From assembly GCA_052386455.1 (NCBI GenBank), contig JBQTKD010000028.1:1-64000 (forward strand): a DNA stretch of 64,000 nucleotides, read 5' to 3'. Below the pieces are notes generated by a model, which saw only the letters and a program-made list of their open reading frames with translations, was not told the DNA's origin and did no database searches. The DNA is from JBQTKD01 sp052386455. Lineage in GTDB: Bacteria > Actinomycetota > Actinomycetes > Sporichthyales > Sporichthyaceae. A program made the translations under genes and the position numbers. Of the stretch, positions 27,915-35,466 are shown piece after piece (position 1 is the stretch's first letter; the number at the start of each line of letters is the position of its first letter).

Positions 27915-27933
27915 TGACAGTAACTTACTGTCA
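27915..27933. promoter_or_regulatory. Perfect 19-bp palindromic operator before lipase
   Basis: TGACAGTAACTTACTGTCA is a perfect inverted repeat with nine-base arms around one central C, 16 bases before the lipase ATG. A TTGACA hexamer (27914-27919) overlaps its left arm and could be a -35 element, and the half-site CAGTAAC recurs directly after it (27933-27938 region). The position suggests a repressor of TetR or GntR type that blocks the lipase promoter; the regulator is not identifiable. Confidence 0.7.
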
Positions 27934-27949
27934 GTAACAAAGTGGACGA

Positions 27950-29176
27950 ATGTCCCGTATGCGCCCGCTGGCCGCCGCCGCACTGGCACTTGCCCTCGCT
28001 CTTCCCGCCGCCGCGCCCGCGGCCGCACAGGACATCCCCGACGGGTCGGGCTCGCCCGTCTCGCCGGCGGAGGACGCCTTCTACGCTCCGCCGAGCCCGA
28101 TCCCGGACGTCGCTCCTGGGACGATCCTGCGGTCGCGGCCGGTGGTGATCCGCGGCCTCGGCGTTCCCATGCCGGTCCGGGCCTGGCAGGTTCTCTACCG
28201 CTCCACGGACACGCAGGGCCGACCGAACGCGGTCTCCGGCACCGTCGCGGTCCTCGCCGACGGCAAGCCGGACGCGGAGCGGCCCCTCGTGGCCTACAAC
28301 GTCGGCTCGCACGGACTTGGCCCGCTCTGCGCCCCGTCCTACCTCCTGCGCCACGGCGTGGAGCAGGAGGAGGCACTCATGGCCGGGATCGTCTCCCGTG
28401 GCTGGGCGATCGTGGTCACCGACTACGAGGGCTCCGGAACACCCGGCCCGCACACCTACACCGCCGGCCCCACCACCGGCCGGGCCGTGCTCGACGGCAT
28501 CAAGGCCGCACTGAACCTCGAAGAACTCGGCCTGAGCAAGCAGACCCCCGTCGGCATCTGGGGCTACTCCGAGGGCGGCCTGGCCTCGACGTGGGCCGCC
28601 GAGCAGGCGAGGGACTACGCCCGCGGGGTCAACCTCGTCGGCACTGCAGCCGGCGGCATCCCCGTGGACCTGGAGAAGATCGGCCGCCGCGTCGACGGCA
28701 CCTACCTGTCCGGCTTCCTGCTGGCCGCCGCCGTCGGGCTCAACCGCGCCCACCCGAGCATGCGGCTCGACGAACTGCTCAACGACGAGGGCAGGCAGGC
28801 CGTCGAGGCGATCGAGTCGATGTGCGTCGGGCAGTTCGCCACCACGTTCCCGTTCAAGAAGATCGCCGACTTCTCCACGGCCGACGATCCGCTCGGCCTC
28901 CCACAGGTCCGGGCCGTGCTGCAGGCCAACCGGCTGGGGCGCGGAACCCCCTCGGCGCCGATGCACGTGTACGAGTCCACCAACGACCAGTTCATGCCGC
29001 TCGAGGACGTGCGGGGGTTGGTGGCCAACTACTGCAAGAAGGGGGTCGCGGTGAACTACGTCGAGGACTCCTGGTCCGAGCACCTGTTCCTGGCCGGCTC
29101 CGGCGCCTACCCGGCGATGAACTGGTTGGCCGGCCGATTCGCCGGCGCAGAGGCGCCGAGTTCCTGCGCTAGCTAA
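27950..29176 (+). CDS. Secreted LIP-family lipase
   Basis: A 408-residue secreted alpha/beta hydrolase. The signal peptide spans about residues 1-27 (Arg start, long Ala/Leu core, AAAQD cleavage area). The secretory-lipase (LIP) family pattern is seen: an Ala-rich start, VVTDYEGSGTPGPHTY, then the nucleophile elbow GYSEG with Ser207. The late NDQFMP aspartate region and SEHLF histidine complete the triad candidates. Cysteines at LCAPS, SMCVG and NYCKK probably form disulfides. It releases fatty acids from acylglycerols or esters outside the cell, which could feed the Mce and beta-oxidation genes nearby. Its last eight bases overlap the convergent flavin gene. Confidence 0.88.
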   Translation: MSRMRPLAAAALALALALPAAAPAAAQDIPDGSGSPVSPAEDAFYAPPSPIPDVAPGTILRSRPVVIRGLGVPMPVRAWQVLYRSTDTQGRPNAVSGTVAVLADGKPDAERPLVAYNVGSHGLGPLCAPSYLLRHGVEQEEALMAGIVSRGWAIVVTDYEGSGTPGPHTYTAGPTTGRAVLDGIKAALNLEELGLSKQTPVGIWGYSEGGLASTWAAEQARDYARGVNLVGTAAGGIPVDLEKIGRRVDGTYLSGFLLAAAVGLNRAHPSMRLDELLNDEGRQAVEAIESMCVGQFATTFPFKKIADFSTADDPLGLPQVRAVLQANRLGRGTPSAPMHVYESTNDQFMPLEDVRGLVANYCKKGVAVNYVEDSWSEHLFLAGSGAYPAMNWLAGRFAGAEAPSSCAS

Positions 29177-30446
29177 CGCGCATCCGACCGAAAGGGAACT
29201 TCGGCACGACCAGCTTGCGGATCAGTGCGGGGTTCACCAACGCGCTCGGCTCGGCCAGGCCCCACTGCACGCGCAGCAGGTTCTGTGCGACCTCGGTGTC
29301 GGTCTCTGCGACCGCCAGTACCTTGTGGAGCAGCTTGTCCAGCTTGGCCGCGGCGCCGGGTTCGTCCAGCCCGCCCGCGCAGAGCCGGTCCGTGGTGCGC
29401 GCGCGGGCCCAATCCGTGGTCAACGCCTTCGCCGAGGACTGGTACCAGCGTCGTGGCAGGTTCGCGTCGCCCCCGGTCAGGGCCTCTCGCAGCAGCATCG
29501 TCTGCCGGACGGCCAGCGACATTCCGCCGTGGGAGTGCACCGGGTTCAGTACGCAGAGCCCGTCGCCGACGACCAGCAGACCGTCGGGCGGGTAGAGCAC
29601 CTGGTCCCAGCGGTGCCAGGTGTTGGCGGCGAAGTCGTGCACCTGCGGCTCGGTCCACGCCGTGGCGGCCACCGCGCGGTACCACGGCGGGGGGAGCAGC
29701 GGCTCGAGGAACGTCAGCAGGCCTTCCCGGTCGACCGGCGGGTGGTGCCCGCCGTAGCCGATGGCCGTCACGCGCCAGTTGCCTCGCTCGACGACGGCCG
29801 CGGCCACGCCCAGTGGGCGGGCCGGATGCGGTTCGCTCACGACGAACGGAACGAGGCCCTCGGCGTCGACGTCGGAGGACGTGACGGTCACCTGCCGGAC
29901 GTCGACACCGAGGAGATCGTGCTGAGGGACCGTCAGTTCGCTTGTCTGGAGGAACTCCCCGCCCGTTGCGTCGACGACGAGACTCGCCGCCAGTCGCTCG
30001 GACCCGTCCGGGCCCAGCAGTGCGACACCGGTCACTCGGCCGGACTTCGTCAGCAGTTCGACCGCCTCGGCCGCCGGACGCGCGACCACCGCAGGTGCGG
30101 CCCGCGCCCGCAGATGGGTCTCGAGCAGTCCACGGGAGGGCTGGTACCAGGGCGCCGGTAGCGCCCCGTCGCGGCACAACCGGTGCCCGGCCAGCTCCAG
30201 GTGCATCTCGTCGAGTTGGCGAAGCACCGGAGTCCCGACGCCCTCCAGGCCGGCGAGCAGGCCGGGAAACAGGTCGTCCAACACCGCCGCGGCCGACGGT
30301 GTCAGCGTGCCGCGGTGAACGTCCACGGGCGCCCCGTCGGTGCCGTGTGCGACGAGCGTGACGTGGCCGAAGAACTCCGCCAGCACCTGCGCGGCCAGCA
30401 GGCCGCAGACGCCCGCGCCGACGACGACGGCGTGCGATCTGCTCAC
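29169..30446 (-). CDS. FAD-dependent monooxygenase/oxidoreductase
   Basis: A 425-residue flavoprotein with the Rossmann motif VVVGAGVCGLLAAQ at about residues 7-20 and a second FAD motif, GLLVVGDGLCVLNPVHSHGG, near residue 300, as in p-hydroxybenzoate hydroxylase-like and geranylgeranyl-reductase-like enzymes. The substrate is unknown. The GTG at 30446 has GAGGAGGG six bases upstream. It lies ten bases after the methyltransferase-like gene, so the two form an operon. Confidence 0.8.
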   Translation of the reverse strand: MSRSHAVVVGAGVCGLLAAQVLAEFFGHVTLVAHGTDGAPVDVHRGTLTPSAAAVLDDLFPGLLAGLEGVGTPVLRQLDEMHLELAGHRLCRDGALPAPWYQPSRGLLETHLRARAAPAVVARPAAEAVELLTKSGRVTGVALLGPDGSERLAASLVVDATGGEFLQTSELTVPQHDLLGVDVRQVTVTSSDVDAEGLVPFVVSEPHPARPLGVAAAVVERGNWRVTAIGYGGHHPPVDREGLLTFLEPLLPPPWYRAVAATAWTEPQVHDFAANTWHRWDQVLYPPDGLLVVGDGLCVLNPVHSHGGMSLAVRQTMLLREALTGGDANLPRRWYQSSAKALTTDWARARTTDRLCAGGLDEPGAAAKLDKLLHKVLAVAETDTEVAQNLLRVQWGLAEPSALVNPALIRKLVVPKFPFGRMRVS

Positions 30447-30456
30447 GCGACCCTCC

Positions 30457-31134
30457 TCACCACACCAGCGGAGCGACGCGATACCGCACGCGCGCGCGGT
30501 ACTCGCCGTACCCGGCGAGGTTGCCCACCAGGAACCGCTCCTCGTCCAGCAGACGGGCCGCGATGGCGGCGATGGCGAGCCCTGCGGGTACCAGACCCCA
30601 CAGCGAGTCCAGTGCGAGCGGAATGCCCGCCAGCATCAGGAACAGCCCGCTGTACATGGGATGGCGCACGCTCGCGTAGGGCCCCTGCGCAACGACTTTC
30701 TGAGTCTGGGTCACCTGAACCGTCGCCGCGGCGAAGCTGTTGGCGCGGAACGCGAGCCACACGACGAGCAGGCCCGCGGCGATCAGCGCGTCGCCCAGCA
30801 CCCACACCGGCGCCGGCACCGGCGTCCACCCGTTGCGGTGGTCCACGGCCGCGACGACGATCGCGCCCAGGGTGCCGAGCCGTGCCGCCGTGGCGAGGGT
30901 GCGCGCCCGAGCGCTGCCCTCCTCCTTGGCCGCGCGGCGCAGGCGGCGTTCCAGCAGGGCCCGATCGCGACGGGCGAGGTACCAGGTCGTGGCGCCCTCG
31001 CCGAGCGCCATGACCGCGAGCATCGCCCAGGCCTGCCAATAGACCAGCGACCCGGCGGCCGCGAATGCGGCAATACCGCGGACCAAGATCAACATTGTGG
31101 TGGCCTTTGCGGCCTGCCGCGACAAATTCTGCAT
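30457..31134 (-). CDS. ICMT/PEMT-like membrane methyltransferase
   Basis: A 225-residue membrane protein with four to five hydrophobic segments. The C-terminal part has the isoprenylcysteine carboxyl methyltransferase-like signature VAQGPYASVRHPMYSG followed by LDEERFLVGNLAGYGEYRAR. Bacterial members methylate lipids, isoprenoids or are of unknown target, using S-adenosylmethionine. The ATG at 31134 is preferred; a TTG at 31170 would add 12 residues. First gene of a pair with the FAD enzyme; a lipid or isoprenoid target is plausible for both. Confidence 0.8.
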   Translation of the reverse strand: MQNLSRQAAKATTMLILVRGIAAFAAAGSLVYWQAWAMLAVMALGEGATTWYLARRDRALLERRLRRAAKEEGSARARTLATAARLGTLGAIVVAAVDHRNGWTPVPAPVWVLGDALIAAGLLVVWLAFRANSFAAATVQVTQTQKVVAQGPYASVRHPMYSGLFLMLAGIPLALDSLWGLVPAGLAIAAIAARLLDEERFLVGNLAGYGEYRARVRYRVAPLVW

Positions 31135-31347
31135 GGCGGGAAGATAGCCCGCTGCCGGCGCCCAAAACAAGTGGCGGAATTTGAAACTCGCGGGAGATCA
31201 AGTGATGACAAAAGTAACTAGCTTCCGAGCCTCGTTGGACGGACAGTCCTCGACGTCAGGTAGCCGGTGCAGACGCGGGAAGTCCGAATTGATCGGGCCC
31301 GTCCAGCTGCATCGTCGGAACACACATCACGTACAGGAGATCTCCTC

Positions 31348-31452
31348 ATGCTGACTGCCATCCTCGGTGCCGTTCTCACGCCGCTTCTGCCGATCGTCAA
31401 CGGCCTCGTGGCGGGACTCGACGCGGTTCTCGCCGCCGTGCTCGGGCTGTAG
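31348..31452 (+). CDS. 34-residue hydrophobic peptide
   Basis: An ATG at 31348 preceded by AGGAG at eight bases opens a frame of 34 residues, nearly all hydrophobic (Leu, Ala, Val, Ile, Gly), with Pro at two adjacent-leucine positions and a single Asp and Asn. It would form one membrane helix or helical hairpin. A perfect hairpin terminator follows 25 bases after the stop, so it is a self-contained transcript. It resembles in form small membrane toxins of type I systems, small regulatory membrane peptides or phenol-soluble-modulin-like peptides, but no homology is claimed. The ribosome site AGGAGATCTCCT is itself a palindrome that could fold and limit translation. Confidence 0.5.
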   Translation: MLTAILGAVLTPLLPIVNGLVAGLDAVLAAVLGL

Positions 31453-31476
31453 TCCAAGCCCCACCACCCAACGGGG

Positions 31477-31515
31477 CAACGCGCCCCCGCCATTCGAGTT
31501 GGCGGGGGCGCGTTG
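31477..31515. terminator. Strong hairpin terminator, probably bidirectional
   Basis: A perfect 16-bp stem (CAACGCGCCCCCGCCA paired with its complement) with a seven-base loop. It lies between the 34-residue peptide gene and the convergent LuxR-type gene. No T-tract follows, as is usual in Actinobacteria. Confidence 0.85.
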
Positions 31516-31541
31516 GACCAGGTGACGGGCTTGTGGGACGT

Positions 31542-32201
31542 CTAGAGCCAGCCCGCTTCGCGGGCGATTCGGATCGCCTCCATACGGTTGCGGGCGCCGA
31601 GCTTGCCGATGATACGGGACAGGTAGTTCCGGACGGTACCCTGCGAGAGGCACAGCTGCTCGGCGAGCTCCCGGATCGAAATTCCGCTCGCGGACTGCCG
31701 GAGCAGATCGATTTCGCGCAACGTCAGCGTTGCGCCGCTCGTTGTTGCGGCCGTTCTGAACCGCGTGTCGATAACGCGATGTCCCGAGGCCACGCGCCGA
31801 ATGCAGTCCAGCAGCGCCGCCGATCCAGAATGTTTGTTTATCAATCCCGAGGCGCGCGACGTCAATGCCGTCGACACCAAATTCGGCAGTGGCCCGGCGG
31901 TAATGAATATCGCCTGTGTTCCCGGCGATTCCGCGGCCAGCGATTCCGATAGCGAGATTCCGTCGCGCCCGGGTACGTCGAGGTCGATGACCGCGATATC
32001 CGGCTTGGTGCTCGTCGCCATCGTTGCGAGGTCCGCGTCGGAGAGTGCCGTCGCGACGACGTCCATGTCGCGTTCGCCGTCGAGCATGGCGCGCAGGGCC
32101 CCGGCGTAGAGGGCGACCCCGTCGGCGATGAGCACGGTGATGTGCCGTGTCCGGGTCGCCTCGGCCTCGGACCCGTCGGGCAGCCCACTGGTGACGGTCA
32201 T
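31542..32201 (-). CDS. NarL/LuxR-type response regulator
   Basis: About 219 residues. The receiver domain (about 20-140) has the phospho-acceptor Asp in DIAVIDLDVPGRDG and the lysine in LINKHSG; only one of the two usual acidic residues is present at the first strand (VLIADG), so phosphorylation may be altered. The C-terminal LuxR helix-turn-helix (about 155-219) reads LTLREIDLLRQSASG, then RELAEQLCLSQGTVRNYLSRIIGKLGARNR. No sensor kinase is adjacent. ATG at 32201 is used; a GTG at 32213 is also possible. It is the third gene on the minus strand after the HAD and WhiA-like genes, with a gap of 107 bases. Confidence 0.85.
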   Translation of the reverse strand: MTVTSGLPDGSEAEATRTRHITVLIADGVALYAGALRAMLDGERDMDVVATALSDADLATMATSTKPDIAVIDLDVPGRDGISLSESLAAESPGTQAIFITAGPLPNLVSTALTSRASGLINKHSGSAALLDCIRRVASGHRVIDTRFRTAATTSGATLTLREIDLLRQSASGISIRELAEQLCLSQGTVRNYLSRIIGKLGARNRMEAIRIAREAGWL

Positions 32202-32241
32202 GGTGGTCACCACGGTGGAGCACGCGCGCGCGTGGTGCCGC

Positions 32242-32265
32242 GCTCGCTAGACCGATCGAGCGAGC
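32242..32265. repeat. GCTCGCT/AGCGAGC inverted repeat
   Basis: Seven-base arms around a ten-base loop, in the gap between the WhiA-like gene and the response-regulator gene. It shares the GAGCGAG core with other short elements at 34539, 35364 and 36943. It may act as a weak terminator or be a copy of a dispersed palindromic element. Confidence 0.45.
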
Positions 32266-32308
32266 CGAAGCCGAATCCCCACCCGTACGGCTTAGATCTG
32301 CTGGCCCG

Positions 32309-32956
32309 TCAGAGTGCGGCGCGCTGCGCGGGACAGACCGCGGTCTCCGCGCCCATCTCGGCGAGCAGGCGGGCGACCTCCCCCGGCACCTCGACCAGCA
32401 CCCGCGCCGATCCGACGCCGCCTGCCACACGAGCGCGCGGGGCGCTGCGGTTGGCGAGCGCCGCCAGCGCTGCGGCGGTGGCGCGATCCGGGCACCCGAT
32501 GCGCAGGGTGGGTTGGGCCGACAGACTCCCGGACGCGAGATACGCCGCCCGCCACGCCGCGCCACGACAGCACGCCGCAACGCTGGTGGTGTGCGCGGGC
32601 AGCCCGGGCACCGGGCGCCCGGCGCGGTCGCACAGCCCGAGCTTCGAGGCCAGCGGCGCGGCGCCGGTGTCCAGGCGAAGGACGTGGCGGTTCGGCCGTC
32701 CCGGCGCGGGCGCGGGCTGCACGGTCGGCTCGTATCCAGAGAAGGCGCGGATCGAAGCGGCGAGGCGGCGGATCGCGACCGGGTGGTCCAGCGCCACGTG
32801 CAGGCGCAGGCTCCCGTGGTCGAGGTGGAAGGTGCCCGCCAGCCGCAGCGCGACGGTCAGCTCCGTGGCGAGACAGCAGCGCGCACCGATCGGCTGCTGG
32901 GCCAGCTCCCGGTGCAGTGCGGGCGCCGGTGGCGGCGCCAGCTGGATGGTGGTCAT
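32309..32956 (-). CDS. Truncated WhiA-like protein lacking HTH domain
   Basis: A 215-residue protein resembling the LAGLIDADG-like N-terminal part of the sporulation regulator WhiA. The matching stretches are a RELAQQPIGARCC start, LRLAGTFHLDHGSLRLHVALD, then LASKLGLCDRAGRPVPGLP, AAWRAAYLASGSLSAQP and ARLLAEMG near the end. Standard WhiA is about 325 residues with a C-terminal helix-turn-helix that binds DNA; here the frame stops where that domain would begin and the 100 bases beyond do not encode it in any frame. The start overlaps the HAD phosphatase stop in ATGA, so the pair is co-translated. A partner-binding or ligand-binding role, possibly modulating true WhiA, is inference. Confidence 0.75.
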   Translation of the reverse strand: MTTIQLAPPPAPALHRELAQQPIGARCCLATELTVALRLAGTFHLDHGSLRLHVALDHPVAIRRLAASIRAFSGYEPTVQPAPAPGRPNRHVLRLDTGAAPLASKLGLCDRAGRPVPGLPAHTTSVAACCRGAAWRAAYLASGSLSAQPTLRIGCPDRATAAALAALANRSAPRARVAGGVGSARVLVEVPGEVARLLAEMGAETAVCPAQRAAL

Positions 32957-33648
32957 GACGAAGCCCTCCGTGCCGAGGTTTCGAGCGGAAGTGGTGTGTC
33001 GTCCAGGACGGGCCAGCCGGCGGCGTGGGCGGCGGCGCGGAGGACCGGGTCGTTGCCGACGACGTGGGGATGTCCGACGGCCCGCAGCATCGCGAGATCG
33101 GACGCGTGGTCGGCGTAGGCGTGGCACTGCGTGGGGTCTGCCCCGTGCCGGTGCGCAGCGGCGACTACGGCCACCCGCTTGGTCCGGCCGATCATCGGCT
33201 GGCGGACCTGGCCGGTGATGCGGCCGTCGTGATCGAGCTCCGGGTGGGTGCAGTAGACGACGTCTGCCGCGAGGTCGTCGGCGAGGGGCTGCACACACGG
33301 GAGGAACGATCCGGAGAGCAGGGCGATCAGGTGACCGGATTCCCGGTGGTCCGCCAACGCCTGGCGGGTCGAGGCGACGAACGGCGGACCGATCCGCGCG
33401 CCTGCGCGCACCGCCGCGTACCAGTCCCGCCCGGCTGCCACGAGCTCGTCCCAGTCCCAGCCGGCCCAGAGCCGGTAGTAGGCCCGGTTGAGCTCGTCGC
33501 GGTCCACGCCGGAGCGGGCTAGGGTCCCCAGGTGTTCCGTCGCCGCACGATGTTCGTCGGCGGACCGGCAGAACCGCAAGAAGTCGATCATGGACTTGCC
33601 GGTGAGCAAGGTTTCATCGACGTCGAAGAACGCGATGACCCTATCCAT
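32953..33648 (-). CDS. HAD-IB family phosphatase
   Basis: A 231-residue HAD hydrolase of subfamily IB (SerB-like). Motif I is FFDVDETLLTGKSM near the N-terminus (nucleophile DxDET), with LSGSF as motif II and YADHASDLAML as motif IV. HAD-IB enzymes dephosphorylate small phosphates such as phosphoserine or lysolipid phosphates. In butyrolactone-type pathways a phosphatase step follows the AfsA condensation, which makes its neighbourhood with an AfsA-like gene of interest. The ATG at 33648 has no ribosome site and lies about seven bases after a TTGGCT that could be the -10 of a leaderless promoter (TTGACA at 33679-33684 as -35). Confidence 0.85.
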   Translation of the reverse strand: MDRVIAFFDVDETLLTGKSMIDFLRFCRSADEHRAATEHLGTLARSGVDRDELNRAYYRLWAGWDWDELVAAGRDWYAAVRAGARIGPPFVASTRQALADHRESGHLIALLSGSFLPCVQPLADDLAADVVYCTHPELDHDGRITGQVRQPMIGRTKRVAVVAAAHRHGADPTQCHAYADHASDLAMLRAVGHPHVVGNDPVLRAAAHAAGWPVLDDTPLPLETSARRASS

Positions 33649-33660
33649 ACCCGAAGCCAA

Positions 33661-33676
33661 CCAACCAATTGGTTGG
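33661..33676. promoter_or_regulatory. Palindromic operator, site 1 (CCAACC-N4-GGTTGG)
   Basis: CCAACCAATTGGTTGG is a perfect 16-bp palindrome 12 bases before the HAD phosphatase start and 91 bases before the tetR start. It fills the spacer between a TTGACA (33679-33684) and a candidate -10 on the minus strand. The same arms recur at 34453-34468. It is probably the operator of the TetR regulator encoded between the two sites. Confidence 0.75.
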
Positions 33677-33767
33677 ATTGTCAACGAAAACTATTCACCA
33701 TGTAGCTCACATCTCTAGGCAACCTCGGGAACTCTGAGGCACGGCCAGACGTGACGGGAGATCCCAA

Positions 33768-34391
33768 GTGACCGCAGCGAAGACCTCCGCACCGCGCGAT
33801 GCGGAGGCGACGAAGCGCAAGCTGCTGGCCGCCGCGCGCCAGGAGTTCGCGGCCTTCGGGATCGACGGTGCGCGCATCGACCGCATCGCGGCACAGGCGG
33901 GGGTCAACAAGGAGCGCGTCTACGGCCACTTCGGCAGCAAGGACCTCCTGTTCGCCGCGGCGCTCGGTTCGGCTTTGGCGGAACTCTCCGAATCCGTCGC
34001 CAGCCCGGGCCAGGACCTCGAGGCGTGGGTGGCGGCCGTCTACGACTTCCACCACAGCCGATCCGAGGTTGTCCGGCTGATCATGTGGGAGGCGCTGCAC
34101 AGTCGTACCGACGAGCTGCCGGGCGAGCCACAGCGCCGCGAGGCCTACAAGGCCAAGGTCGAGGGGATGGCCGGCGTGCTGGGCTGCCCGGCCGGCCCCG
34201 AGGTTGCGGCCATCCTGCTGTGCCTGATCGGCCTCGCCGCGTGGCCGAACGCGGTCCCGCAGTTGACGCGGCAGATCATGGGTGGGCACTCGCCTTCCAA
34301 GCGCGAACAAGATCGAGTCTTGCGCGAGCAAATCATGAGGTTCGCTCGCTACGTGATGAGCTCCGAGCCGCCCTCGCGTTTCGCGCCATGA
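33768..34391 (+). CDS. TetR-family transcriptional regulator
   Basis: A 207-residue regulator. The N-terminal TetR helix-turn-helix (about 14-62) reads ATKRKLLAAARQEFAAFG, then GARIDRIAAQAGVNKERVYGHFGSKDLLF. The C-terminal ligand-binding domain is of the TetR_C type with HSRTDELPGEPQRREAYKAK. The GTG at 33768 has GGGAG seven bases upstream. It lies between two copies of one palindrome, which flank it at 107-92 bases upstream and 62-77 bases downstream, so autoregulation and control of both neighbours are likely. The ligand is unknown; with AfsA-like and phosphatase genes beside it, a butyrolactone-like signal is one option. Confidence 0.9.
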   Translation: MTAAKTSAPRDAEATKRKLLAAARQEFAAFGIDGARIDRIAAQAGVNKERVYGHFGSKDLLFAAALGSALAELSESVASPGQDLEAWVAAVYDFHHSRSEVVRLIMWEALHSRTDELPGEPQRREAYKAKVEGMAGVLGCPAGPEVAAILLCLIGLAAWPNAVPQLTRQIMGGHSPSKREQDRVLREQIMRFARYVMSSEPPSRFAP

Positions 34392-34435
34392 TCAACTAGG
34401 GGTCAAAAGGAGGCCCCGAGCCCTCCCCCGAGAAG

Positions 34436-34470
34436 TTGACCATGGAACTCGGCCAACCGTATGGTTGGCC
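34436..34470 (+). promoter_or_regulatory. Promoter with palindromic operator, site 2
   Basis: GGCCAACCGTATGGTTGGCC (34451-34470) is an inverted repeat of eight-base arms that contains the CCAACC-N4-GGTTGG core of site 1. A TTGACC at 34436-34441 and a TATGGT at 34460-34465 are 18 bases apart, so the operator covers the -10 of a promoter reading into the AfsA-like gene. That geometry fits repression by the TetR protein. Confidence 0.7.
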
Positions 34471-34537
34471 ACCTCGCCACGGACGGTTGTTGACCGCATA
34501 CCGTGCGAAGCAATGGTCGGGGATACGGGGTCCGAAC

Positions 34538-35359
34538 ATGAGCGAGCTTGCGAGCGAGTCGACGGTGTTCCGCGGTCGCACGGGCGATCCGGGAAGTGCC
34601 ACGCTCGTTCTGGTCGGCGACCAGTTCAGGGCCTTCGCCGCCCATCCGGGCGTGTCGACGGTGTCGGAGTTCGTGGGCGAGGTCCGGTCGGGGCACTACG
34701 ACAGCCCGCAGGGGCCGATCGGCCTGGCCTGGGGCCAGGGCACCACGCCCTACGACCTGGAGTACGTTCGCGACGCGTTGACCGCCCGCGCGCTGCTGGA
34801 CCACTTTCCGATCGCGCCGCCGCCGGAGCCCGCGGCCGGCCGGTACAGCTGTCACAAGCGACGCGAGGCCAACGCCCTCGTCGCGGGGCTGCGCCTGATC
34901 GGGGAGCATCGCTACTCGGCGTCCCTGCGGCTGCACCCGGACAACGAGCTACAGCTAGACCACCAGACCGGCGAGCACCTCCAGGGCCTCGTGGTCGTCG
35001 AGGCGTTTCGGCAGATGCTCATCGCGGTGTGTGAGCAGTACGTCGTCATCGGGCTCCCGCCGCGCGAGTACGGCTACGTGTGGCACAGCCTGGCGATGTC
35101 CTTCGACAACTTCCTGTTCCCGATCCACACCGGTCTGGACTGCCAGTTCGAGCACGTCGACCTGTCCGATGCGCGGCGCGTCCGGATGGTGGCCACGTTG
35201 CACGTGGACCAGGCGGGCACCCGCTGCGGCACCGCGCGGATCGAGTTCTCCGCGCTGGACGCGCGCAGCATGGCCGTCACCGAGCACCGGCTGGCCCGGG
35301 GCCGCCTGGATTCGCTGCTGGGCGGCTCGGCGGCCCGCACGCTCGCCGAGGTCGGCTGA
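34538..35359 (+). CDS. AfsA-related hotdog domain protein
   Basis: A 273-residue protein. The central and C-terminal part matches the AfsA hotdog repeat: SCHKRREANALVAGLRLIGEHR, a short strand pair, then DHQTGEHLQGLVVVEAFRQM and a WHSLAMSFDNFLFP strand. AfsA/ScbA proteins condense an acyl-ACP beta-ketoester with dihydroxyacetone phosphate to start gamma-butyrolactone signals; AfsA-related single-repeat proteins are widespread and mostly uncharacterised. Here the first 100 residues are divergent. The ATG at 34538 is chosen because the operator lies upstream of it; the ribosome site is weak (CGGGG). The start codon overlaps a 19-base repeat that recurs just after the gene. Confidence 0.75.
   Translation: MSELASESTVFRGRTGDPGSATLVLVGDQFRAFAAHPGVSTVSEFVGEVRSGHYDSPQGPIGLAWGQGTTPYDLEYVRDALTARALLDHFPIAPPPEPAAGRYSCHKRREANALVAGLRLIGEHRYSASLRLHPDNELQLDHQTGEHLQGLVVVEAFRQMLIAVCEQYVVIGLPPREYGYVWHSLAMSFDNFLFPIHTGLDCQFEHVDLSDARRVRMVATLHVDQAGTRCGTARIEFSALDARSMAVTEHRLARGRLDSLLGGSAARTLAEVG
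34539..34557 (+). repeat. 19-base direct repeat, copy 1
   Basis: TGAGCGAGCTTGCGAGCGA overlaps the start codon of the AfsA-like gene and is identical to the copy at 35364-35382. It is itself an imperfect palindrome (GAGCGAGC/GCGAGC). Confidence 0.7.
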
Positions 35360-35363
35360 GCAG

Positions 35364-35382
35364 TGAGCGAGCTTGCGAGCGA
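35364..35382 (+). repeat. 19-base direct repeat, copy 2
   Basis: Identical copy of the element at 34539, five bases after the AfsA-like gene's stop. With the preceding G it makes a GTG that opens a 35-codon frame (35363-35470) ending in an ATGA overlap with the DUF2165 gene. That frame may be a translated leader but I do not call it a gene. Confidence 0.65.
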
Positions 35383-35466
35383 ACCGGTGGCACTTCCCGC
35401 GAAGCGGATGCGGCCGATCGAGGGGGCCGAGCGCGCTTGCGAGTCGAGGTCCCGGAGGAAGGTCGC

